A stretch of 64,000 bases of DNA from Thiobacillus denitrificans DSM 12475 (GTDB taxonomy: Bacteria; Pseudomonadota; Gammaproteobacteria; Burkholderiales; Thiobacillaceae): NCBI RefSeq assembly GCF_000376425.1, contig NZ_AQWL01000013.1:25447-89446 (forward strand), written 5' to 3'. Both the position numbers and the translations under genes were made by a program. The notes under the pieces were generated by a model. The model searched no databases and had not been told where the DNA came from. It saw nothing but the letters and a program-made list of their open reading frames with translations. The first letter of the stretch is position 1. Each line of letters opens with the position of its first letter. Shown piece by piece: positions 49,233 through 55,370 of the stretch.

Positions 49233-51197
49233 CTAAATGCAAGTAAACCGGATGCCAGCGTCGCGGCACTGCAAGTCCAGATTGCTTTTGAGCATGTCCG
49301 AATCCTGGAACACCCCGTCGATGACGATGATCTCGCGTGGCTTCATCGCCACCAGCGGGTCGATCATCGCCTCAGCAAAAGACTCCAGCACAAACAGCAT
49401 TTTGCGTTCGTGGATGGCGAACACCTTGCCGTCCTCCACCTCCAGCGTTTCGACCGGCGTCGTCAGTTCCTGGCCGAACTTCAGGAGCAGCTCGTAGAAC
49501 ATGTCCTCGACCTGTGCGTCTTCTTTTTCGCCCTTGGCGAAGAGCTGGATTTGCTCGGCGAGTTGCTCAGGCGTGTCGATGAAGTCGCCGCGCCATTGCT
49601 TGAAGTTGGAAGGAGTGAGGCGGAAGGATTTGAAGCCCAAGCCTAGCTGGGGCGGCGTAGCAAGGTCGGCCTTGCTCGCGATGTGCTGAATTGCTTTACT
49701 GATTCGGGCGCGTGCTATGTCTGCTATGGTCGAAAAACCTGCTTTTTGAATAGTCTCGTCTTCTACTGGCTCTGGTAGCTGAATTGCAACAAACCGACGC
49801 TGGCCTCCATCTCTGGAATTCTGTTCAAGCACAGCGTGGGATGTAGTTGCCGAGCCCGCAAAAAAATCCATGGCGATACAGCTCTCATCATTGGAATCAG
49901 TCGCCATTTCAACAAACTGTCGGATGACCTCGTCGTCCTTCGGGTAGTCAAAGAAGGAGCCCCCCAAGAATTTCTCCAAGCGTTCAGACGCCGAACGAGC
50001 CGGCTGATAGAAAACGCTTTGTGGTGTCAGGGTGTCGGTTTCATGGAGATACCGACGCACCATGATGCTAATCGATGAAATGAAACTGATGCGCTGTTGC
50101 TCGACGAGCTTACTGAATTCGACTTGGTCAAATGCCCAGCCGCGATTCGCGCGTAGCGGAATCTCCGCGCCAGTCTTAGGATTTATTAGCTTGAACTTGC
50201 GTCCACCTGGGGCAGTTGGATCGTCTTCTTTATATACGCCGTTCTTGTCGATGTATCGGAAACGACGATTGGCAAACGAGGGCGTCGCTTTATTGGCGCG
50301 ATACCACGCTGCAAGGTCGTTTGATGCTGCGTCAAAGTCGTCGCCATGTTGCAGCTTCAGGCGCTCGACCTCGCGCAAGATCGGAGCGACCCCATCTTTG
50401 GCAAGTGCCCATACTTTGGGCACCGATGAACGGAAACGGGCAAACACCAAGACATACTCATGGTTCACGCCGATTTGATCGGCTGTGTTCTTCGATGCGC
50501 CTTCCCAGACCATCTGGGCAATGAAGTTTTCTTCCCCGAATACCTCATTCATCACCCCCCGAAGGTTATGCACCTCGTTGTCGTCGCACGAGACGAAAAT
50601 CACCCCGTCCTCGCGCAACAGGTTGCGTGCGATGTACAGCCTCGGCAACATCATCGAAAGCCAGTTGCTGTGATAGTGGCCGTTCTCTTTGCTGTTCTTG
50701 CGAAAGAAACCCTCGCGCATCAGCGTGCCGTCGTCATCGAGTTCGTTGAGACGGCGCAGGTAGTCCTCCTTGCTTTCCTGAAAGCGGTCGGGGTAGATGA
50801 AGCTGTCCGAGCCGGTGTTGTACGGCGGGTCGATGTAAATCAGCTTGACCTTGCCGAAGTAGGCTTTCTGCAAGACCTTGAGTACTTCGAGATTTTCGCC
50901 TTCGATGAAGACGTGTTGCGCGTCGTCGAAATTGACCGACTTGTCGCGCTCGGGCCGCAGCGTGGCGGTGCTGGGGGTTTGCAGCACTTTGTAGGCGTTG
51001 GCTTTGCCCGCCCAGGTGAGCGCGTAGCGTTCGCCGCTTTCGATGACGGCGGCTTCGCCCAACGCGCGTTTGAGCGCGGCCACGTCGAGTTTCCCCTCGG
51101 TGAAGGCGTCGGGAATCAGCGCGGCCAGTTGCGCGCGCCGTTCGTCGGCAGGGTTAGCGGAGGTGGCCAGGTTGGTATCGTTCTGTGGGTCGCTCAT
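49233..51197 (-). CDS. mod: Type III restriction-modification enzyme, Mod DNA methyltransferase
   Basis: A 654-residue N6-adenine methyltransferase. The catalytic motif DPPYNTGSDSF lies near residue 125 and the AdoMet-binding MDFFAGSATTSHAV comes later, the beta-class order of type III Mod. The large insert between them is the target-recognition region. It starts with an ATG overlapping the stop of the small HTH gene by four bases. Mod would methylate and also guide the Res subunit 40 kDa-plus farther down the operon. Confidence 0.94.
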   Translation of the reverse strand: MSDPQNDTNLATSANPADERRAQLAALIPDAFTEGKLDVAALKRALGEAAVIESGERYALTWAGKANAYKVLQTPSTATLRPERDKSVNFDDAQHVFIEGENLEVLKVLQKAYFGKVKLIYIDPPYNTGSDSFIYPDRFQESKEDYLRRLNELDDDGTLMREGFFRKNSKENGHYHSNWLSMMLPRLYIARNLLREDGVIFVSCDDNEVHNLRGVMNEVFGEENFIAQMVWEGASKNTADQIGVNHEYVLVFARFRSSVPKVWALAKDGVAPILREVERLKLQHGDDFDAASNDLAAWYRANKATPSFANRRFRYIDKNGVYKEDDPTAPGGRKFKLINPKTGAEIPLRANRGWAFDQVEFSKLVEQQRISFISSISIMVRRYLHETDTLTPQSVFYQPARSASERLEKFLGGSFFDYPKDDEVIRQFVEMATDSNDESCIAMDFFAGSATTSHAVLEQNSRDGGQRRFVAIQLPEPVEDETIQKAGFSTIADIARARISKAIQHIASKADLATPPQLGLGFKSFRLTPSNFKQWRGDFIDTPEQLAEQIQLFAKGEKEDAQVEDMFYELLLKFGQELTTPVETLEVEDGKVFAIHERKMLFVLESFAEAMIDPLVAMKPREIIVIDGVFQDSDMLKSNLDLQCRDAGIRFTCI

Positions 51198-51394
51198 GTT
51201 CTGTCCTGTGCCTTGTCGGCGATCTGCGCCGCTATCCAGCGGTCTAATTCAGTACGGCGAAAACGCCACGTGCCGCCCAGCTTGAAGCCGGGAAGCTGGC
51301 CTTGCTGCACCAGCCGGTAGACGGTTTTCTTGCCCGCCTTCAGATACGCGGCAACTTCATCGAGCGTGAGAATTTCGCCATCGGCTTCGGTCAT
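51194..51394 (-). CDS. Excisionase-family helix-turn-helix protein
   Basis: A 66-residue protein with one MerR/excisionase-type DNA-binding domain: LTLDEVAAYLKAGKKTVYRLVQQGQLPGFKLGGTWRFRRTELDRWI. It is the first gene of the restriction-modification operon and overlaps mod by four bases. In this position it may control the operon, as C-proteins do in type II systems, although the fold here is a different one. An excisionase role for the island is also possible. Confidence 0.85.
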   Translation of the reverse strand: MTEADGEILTLDEVAAYLKAGKKTVYRLVQQGQLPGFKLGGTWRFRRTELDRWIAAQIADKAQDRT

Positions 51395-51506
51395 GGTCTG
51401 GCAGCTTGGTTAGTCAGTTGTGGCGGAGTGTTCCTAAGTCTGGTCAATTTTGCCATACGTGGGCGCATTAAGCCCAAACCGGGTTGCACGAACCCACCCC
51501 ATGCAA

Positions 51507-51528
51507 GATTTTCGCGTCCGCGAAAATC
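51507..51528. repeat. Palindrome copy a (TTTTCGCG-TC-CGCGAAAA)
   Basis: Perfect ten-base arms GATTTTCGCG and CGCGAAAATC around TC. This is the longest of six copies; it sits at the left edge of the plasmid-like DNA, 63 bases before the integrase fragment. Confidence 0.9.
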
Positions 51529-51590
51529 AGACCGTGCTGTGGGGCGCTGTTTGTACCCTGTTTGTGCCAAATAACGGCGCGAAGCCTATT

Positions 51591-51621
51591 GGCAGTTGAA
51601 ACCGCCATGCGCCGGGGCGAA
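51591..51621 (+). pseudogene. Fragment of a second tyrosine integrase gene
   Basis: These 31 bases match 40205-40235 inside the complete integrase gene at 30 of 31 positions and encode the same AVETAMRRGE around the catalytic Arg. Neither the upstream nor the downstream integrase sequence is present. It is a remnant of a related integrase left by recombination at this spot. Confidence 0.8.
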
Positions 51622-51837
51622 GTGAATGACGCCGACGAAACGGTTCGAGCCTACCTGCTTCAGTTGGCCGCTCTTGGACGCAAGCCGGTCGTGGCCGAGT
51701 ACGACGCGGCCAAGGCGTGGATCGAGGGCCGTGGCGCGCGGATGTCCGAGCAGGGGAAGATCGAGCAGGCACGGGACGCCGGTGCGGAATGGTCGAGGCG
51801 ATGTGGCTATTCACGGAGAATTCATCATGAAATTTGA
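51622..51837 (+). CDS. Small hypothetical protein joined to the integrase fragment
   Basis: A 71-residue frame from a GTG at 51622 (VNDADETVRAYLLQLAALGRKPVVAEYDAAKAWIEGRG). It continues in frame from the integrase fragment, so it may be a chimeric tail rather than a gene. The composition is plausible for a plasmid protein, and it ends just before the long non-coding repeat. No family was recognised. Confidence 0.35.
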   Translation: MNDADETVRAYLLQLAALGRKPVVAEYDAAKAWIEGRGARMSEQGKIEQARDAGAEWSRRCGYSRRIHHEI

Positions 51838-51839
51838 GA

Positions 51840-52226
51840 TGCGAACCGCTCCTCAATCAACATGCAGTTATTCAGGCCATGCCTTTTGCCGGGATACGGA
51901 GTGATGCCCGCTTGAGCGGGCATCAGGGTTACCGCCCCGGCTCCTACCGGCAAACCCGAAGCGGTGCTTCGGGCAAGGGCTACATGACCTTCTAGGGGCC
52001 GTACAGACAGCGCAACCGAAGGTTAGGCTTCCATGTGGGTGAGGTGTTTGGGGTGGCTCTTGAGCTGGACGCGTAGCGTCGAGCGTGCGGTAGTGGGGTT
52101 AAGCCCAGCGGCGTAGGGGGTGTTTCGTGGCACGGACGTGGTTGCTCCCGGTGGCTTTTTACCGGGAGCGTTCCGGCTGCAAAACGACTCACGCCCCTGC
52201 TTGAGCGTAGTCAAGTGTTGGCCTGC
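51840..52226 (+). repeat. Long structured non-coding repeat, copy A
   Basis: About 387 bases nearly matching 63309-63694 in the same orientation. It has conserved hairpins: GATGCCCGC/GCGGGCATC, CCCGAAGC-GGT-GCTTCGGG, GACGC-GTA-GCGTC, GCTCCCGGT/ACCGGGAGC and TTGA/TCAA near the end. No open frame is conserved between copies. One stem shows a compensatory T-A to C-G change relative to copy B. Confidence 0.85.
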
Positions 52227-52278
52227 AAGAGGGCCAGCGGCCAGTCGCAACGCGACCAAGGCGAATAGCCCCGGCCGT

Positions 52279-52626
52279 TCAGCCACCCAGGACGGCCGCG
52301 CGGATCGCGGCGACGTGCTCATCTCCGGTCAGCTCGCCGGCGATGTAACGGCGGCTGATCGCCTCTACCTCGTGCGACAGCGTAAACCCCTCAAGCTCGA
52401 TGCTTGCCCGCGCGGAGTCGATAGCTTTCTGGCGCGCAGCTCGCTCCCGATCATCGATAGCGGGATGGTCTGATTTCAGGATAGCGTTCACCGCGCCTGC
52501 GCGACGTGACTGCAACTCGTCCACAAGCTCTGACACCCCTCCGATCGCGCGAGCCAAATCCGAGCGGGCTTCCGCCGTCGCTTTCCTAAGCTCTGTAGTG
52601 AGTTTTGCCAGTCTCTCTGTCCTCAT
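52279..52626 (-). CDS. VbhA-like antitoxin-domain protein 1
   Basis: A 115-residue protein started at the ATG at 52626 after GGAGG. The C-terminal region RQKAIDSARASIELEGFTLSHEVEAISRRYIAGELTGDEHVAAIRAAV resembles the VbhA antitoxin domain; SIELEG fits the SxxxEG inhibitory motif that blocks Fic-domain AMP-transferases. The first 45 residues form a basic coiled coil (RLAKLTTELRKATAEARSDLARAI). No Fic toxin is present in the window. It is paralogous to the protein at 55050-55358. Confidence 0.7.
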   Translation of the reverse strand: MRTERLAKLTTELRKATAEARSDLARAIGGVSELVDELQSRRAGAVNAILKSDHPAIDDRERAARQKAIDSARASIELEGFTLSHEVEAISRRYIAGELTGDEHVAAIRAAVLGG

Positions 52627-52707
52627 TCCGGCGTTCCTCCGTTCCCGTAACCGATATTGTAGAAATAAAATTACGCGCCGTGTAATATCAAGCACTGAAA
52701 GCTAAAC

Positions 52708-52813
52708 ACGTAGCGTCGAGCGTGCAGGCGTGGGGGTCAAGCCCAGCGGCGTAGGGGGTGTTTCGTGGCGCTGACGCGGTTGTTCCCGGTGGCTCTTTAC
52801 CGGGTGCGTTCCG
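52708..52813 (+). repeat. Long structured non-coding repeat, partial copy C
   Basis: This matches the third quarter of copies A and B, from ACGTAGCGTCGAGCGTGC through the GTTCCCGGT/ACCGGG hairpin to GCGTTCCGG. It is in the same orientation as A and B. The 5' hairpins and the 3' end are missing. Confidence 0.8.
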
Positions 52814-52948
52814 GTGCATATTCCAGTGAATTCAAATTTCCCATTCGCGGCCTCCTGGATGTCAAGCCATTTTCCTTGACATGCGCTATAAGCGGAAGAA
52901 GCTAGATGCCTCCGAAAGAGGAGCGGTTGCTACCCGCAAAACATGGCT

Positions 52949-52984
52949 AAGGAGTGTTGAATGCCCGTTCGACACTCCTTTTTT
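52949..52984 (+). terminator. Plus-strand intrinsic terminator downstream of repeat copy C
   Basis: AAGGAGTGTTGAA (52949-52961) pairs with TTCGACACTCCTT (52968-52980), 13 pairs including one G-T, around the loop TGCCCG. T continues to 52984. No plus-strand protein gene leads into it; the only plus-strand candidate upstream is repeat copy C, with a further perfect hairpin ATGTCAAG/CTTGACAT at 52859-52882. Confidence 0.85.
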
Positions 52985-53005
52985 ATGGCGATTTTTCCGC
53001 CAATA

Positions 53006-53284
53006 TCAGTGCCCATGCCAATAATTTTCAGCTTCGATGACCAAGCGGTCAGTATCTACATTGGGTGCTCCGTCCAACTCGAACATGACAGCATCCAGTG
53101 ATGCAAATTTGCAAGGCCTACCGTTATTGGTCAGCGTCACGCGCTGCCCGCCGCAATCGAGTGAAAGCGCCATCCCCCGGCCTCGGGCCGGCGTGACGAC
53201 AGGTCGGGCAATGACAGGCTCTGGCAAGAGGTCGCAGAAATCATAGAGATCACGACGTTCAAGGTTCATAATTGCGGCATACAT
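53006..53284 (-). CDS. Hypothetical plasmid-type protein
   Basis: A 92-residue soluble protein (MYAAIMNLERRDLYDFCDLLPEPV...GMALSLDCGGQRVTLTNNGRPCKFASLDAVMFELDGAPNVDTDRLVIEAENYW). AAAGGA lies upstream of the ATG. The middle looks like alternating beta strands, as in small plasmid maintenance proteins. No known family was identified. It lies on the same strand as the toxin-antitoxin pair. Confidence 0.6.
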   Translation of the reverse strand: MYAAIMNLERRDLYDFCDLLPEPVIARPVVTPARGRGMALSLDCGGQRVTLTNNGRPCKFASLDAVMFELDGAPNVDTDRLVIEAENYWHGH

Positions 53285-53508
53285 GAAAGTATCCTTTGCT
53301 GGTGGTTTCGTGGGTAGAACGGCAAGGACTGGACCCCTTGCCGTTCACTTTATACGAGGCGACAAAGTCGCTTCGCATATTCTGGGGGATGCCATACGGC
53401 GGGGGTTTGCGCAGCAATCCCCCAAGAGCCTACGCGACTTAATTTCCCTCACGGCCATTTCTGCGCCGCTTGTTTAACGCGCAATAGCTTTGCCGACAAC
53501 CCGGTAAA

Positions 53509-53619
53509 TCAAAATGCGGTTCTTCTGAACGCCCACATGCCGACCAAACCAAGCACGCCTATGACAGCCAGGGAGATCACTACAAAGACCAAGCGTACCC
53601 ATAGCGTTACCAGGAACAT
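53509..53619 (-). CDS. Possible 36-residue hydrophobic peptide
   Basis: A short frame MFLVTLWVRLVFVVISLAVI followed by GVLGLVGMWAFRRTAF would form one membrane helix with a basic tail. Upstream in the same frame reads ACAHGLGRTG, which looks like a CX5R tyrosine-phosphatase loop, but a stop codon lies 12 residues farther up. It may be the relic of a larger gene. No ribosome site is clear. Confidence 0.2.
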   Translation of the reverse strand: MFLVTLWVRLVFVVISLAVIGVLGLVGMWAFRRTAF

Positions 53620-53679
53620 GCCGGTACGACCGAGGCCGTGGGCGCAAGCAACAATCGCCGGTCGATGAACTCCACCGCA

Positions 53680-53967
53680 CTACCCTCTAACCGGTGGCCA
53701 TTGCCGCGCCGTGTGCAACACGCGAAGGACGCGCACCAAGTCGCCGACCACGTCATAGACTAAGACGTAATGCCGATGCGCCACCAGCTCGCGAGTGCCA
53801 ACGATGCGGCCAAGTCGGCCAAGGTCGGGAAGATCGACCAAGCGCGAAGCCTTCTCCGAAAACAGCTCATCGATGGCCAGAGCGGCGGCCGGGTTGTCGG
53901 CCTCGATGTAGTCATAGATTTCGTCACGATCTTGGATCGCCTCTAGCGTCCAAAACAGTTTCATCAT
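53680..53967 (-). CDS. RelE/ParE-family toxin
   Basis: A 95-residue toxin of the RelE/ParE superfamily. It opens KLFWTLEAIQDRDEIYDYIEADNP and has the family block LGRLGRIVGTRELVAHRHYVLVYDVVGDLVRVLRVLHTARQWP. It starts inside the end of the antitoxin gene with a four-base overlap. Family members act as ribosome-dependent mRNA nucleases (RelE) or gyrase poisons (ParE); the sequence alone does not decide. Confidence 0.92.
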   Translation of the reverse strand: MMKLFWTLEAIQDRDEIYDYIEADNPAAALAIDELFSEKASRLVDLPDLGRLGRIVGTRELVAHRHYVLVYDVVGDLVRVLRVLHTARQWPPVRG

Positions 53968-54251
53968 TCGGAGGCTTCAAGCCGGCGACGTGTTGCCGCC
54001 CGCTTGGCCGCAAACTTGGCTTCGACCTCAACCGCCGGGATCAGGTTGCCGGCATTCGCCGAATCCAGGCCGATTTGCACCTGGCGACGGAACCAAGCGT
54101 CATGCTCGGCCGTTTCCTGTTGCTGCCGCACGAAATCGCGCATGAAGTCGCGTAGGAGCTGCGCGGCGTTGCGGTCGCGGCTTTTGGCTGCGTTGGAGAA
54201 CTCGGATTTCAAGGATTCATCGACCCGGAAAGTAAAGGTTGCCTCGCTCAT
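53964..54251 (-). CDS. Antitoxin of the RelE/ParE pair
   Basis: A 95-residue protein started at the ATG at 54251, after GAGGG. The N-terminus (SEATFTFRVDESLKSEFSNAAKSRDRNAAQLLRDFMRDFV) is a ribbon-helix-helix DNA-binding fold like RelB/DinJ. The acidic, flexible C-terminal half would wrap the toxin. It is the first gene of the pair and probably represses it through the palindrome just upstream. Confidence 0.9.
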   Translation of the reverse strand: MSEATFTFRVDESLKSEFSNAAKSRDRNAAQLLRDFMRDFVRQQQETAEHDAWFRRQVQIGLDSANAGNLIPAVEVEAKFAAKRAATRRRLEASE

Positions 54252-54264
54252 GGTGCTGCCCTCA

Positions 54265-54275
54265 TGTGTTACACA
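54265..54275. promoter_or_regulatory. Candidate operator of the toxin-antitoxin pair
   Basis: TGTGT-T-ACACA is a perfect 11-base palindrome 14 bases upstream of the antitoxin ATG. A longer GTGCT...AGCAC inverted repeat flanks it. RHH antitoxins usually bind such sites. Confidence 0.45.
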
Positions 54276-54367
54276 GTAAGTACATGGTAGCACATTGCCC
54301 GGCGCGCTGAAATTGGGGGCGTCTCAGAATTCGGAAAATCATCGTACGTTGTGCGCACTCCCCAGGG

Positions 54368-54389
54368 GATTTTCGCGGACGCGAAAACG
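54368..54389. repeat. Palindrome copy b (TTTTCGCG-GA-CGCGAAAA)
   Basis: Arms TTTTCGCG (54370-54377) and CGCGAAAA (54380-54387) around GA, the reverse-orientation centre of copy a. It is intergenic, between the antitoxin and the YkgJ-family gene. Confidence 0.9.
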
Positions 54390-54405
54390 TCGTCGATAGA
54401 CGGAA

Positions 54406-55053
54406 TCAAAGCCGTGTAGGCATCAGCTCGCCCAAGGTCACAACCGTCAAGGGCGTAGAAGACGCCGGCACCTTCAAAGCGCCAGTCATGGCAAAGGCCA
54501 GGGGCTTCATGGCGTGGACGTACTTATCAAAGGGCAAATGTGGGGATCCCGGCCCGAAGGTGGCCAGCATGTGATGGACACCAATGGTTTCTCCAACCCG
54601 GCCCGGCATCGTCGCGCAAAGGCCGGGATTTGCAGCCACGACATGGGCGCGGCACATGGCCGGCCGCACCGGGTAGATGCTGCAGCGATGATCGACCAGA
54701 AACGGGCACATGACGCGGTTATCAATCATGTACTGCGCCAACGCCTGCACATCGCCCAAAGCCAACGGATTGGCGCGGCTCACGGGCCGCAAGATGCTTT
54801 TGAGGTGCTTCCACCACTCCACCAACTGCCGGCGCACCTTGGCGCGTGTGGCGGCGTGCATGGTGCCCTCTATGTAGCTGCCGATAAGTTCCTCCTCCCA
54901 AGTGTGAACAGACACCATCTGATAACAACAGGCATCACAGCCGGCGCTACAAACGGATGGCACGGTAGCCATGCGGGCGTCTAGGTCGGCCTGCGCGGCG
55001 GTGGCGCAAGGGGTCACGAAGCGGCGCAGCTCCTTGATGCTGGCGAAGGTCAT
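54406..55053 (-). CDS. YkgJ-family cysteine-cluster protein
   Basis: A 215-residue protein of the YkgJ (CxxCxxCC) family, thought to bind zinc or an iron-sulphur centre. Motif CSAGCDACCYQ lies near residue 35, and CPFLVDHRCSIYPVRPAMCRAH supplies more cysteines. The rest is helical. The start overlaps the upstream VbhA-like gene by four bases (ATGA). Family members are common on plasmids and phages but lack a known function. Confidence 0.85.
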   Translation of the reverse strand: MTFASIKELRRFVTPCATAAQADLDARMATVPSVCSAGCDACCYQMVSVHTWEEELIGSYIEGTMHAATRAKVRRQLVEWWKHLKSILRPVSRANPLALGDVQALAQYMIDNRVMCPFLVDHRCSIYPVRPAMCRAHVVAANPGLCATMPGRVGETIGVHHMLATFGPGSPHLPFDKYVHAMKPLAFAMTGALKVPASSTPLTVVTLGELMPTRL

Positions 55054-55358
55054 AAGCCGTCCTCCCCTGTGACTATCGCCCGAATCGCCGCCCCGTGCTC
55101 GTCGCCGTCAATCTCGCCCGCGATATAGCGGCGGTTGATTTCCTCGACCATGCCCGACAAGCGGTAGCCCTCAAGCGCCACGTTTGCCCGCGCGGTGTCG
55201 ATTTGCTTTTGCCGGCGCTCTCGCTCCTTAGCATCGACTGGCGGGCGGTCTTTTTTCGCGGGCGCGAAAATATCGGCATTGATGGAATCCACGGCCGCCG
55301 AAAACTTGCGCTTGCTGGCCGCGCATGGGTCGGACTGGTGGTCGGTGTCGTCTTGCAT
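55050..55358 (-). CDS. VbhA-like antitoxin-domain protein 2
   Basis: A 102-residue paralogue of the protein at 52279-52626, sharing RQKQIDTARANVALEGYRLSGMVEEINRRYIAGEIDGDEHGAAIRAIV. Here the Fic-inhibition motif reads NVALEG, with Asn in place of the usual Ser/Thr. An IFAPAK segment near residue 30, encoded by palindrome copy c, adds about four residues relative to the paralogue. It is upstream of and coupled to the YkgJ-family gene, downstream of the relaxase. No Fic toxin is near. Confidence 0.68.
   Translation of the reverse strand: MQDDTDHQSDPCAASKRKFSAAVDSINADIFAPAKKDRPPVDAKERERRQKQIDTARANVALEGYRLSGMVEEINRRYIAGEIDGDEHGAAIRAIVTGEDGL
55253..55270. repeat. Palindrome copy c, inside VbhA-like gene 2
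   Basis: Arms TTTTCGCG and CGCGAAAA around GG. It lies in coding sequence and is read in frame as IFAPAK on the minus strand. Confidence 0.88.
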
Positions 55359-55370
55359 GGTTGCTATCTC

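Noticed and set aside
52023-52473. Overlapping frames inside the long repeat copy A
   Set aside because: Frames are not conserved in copy B, while hairpins are, so the sequence is treated as non-coding.
53283-53477. Plus-strand 64-codon frame starting at the end of the 53006-53284 gene
   Set aside because: No ribosome site, no recognisable pattern, and the start coincides with the divergent start of a better-supported gene.
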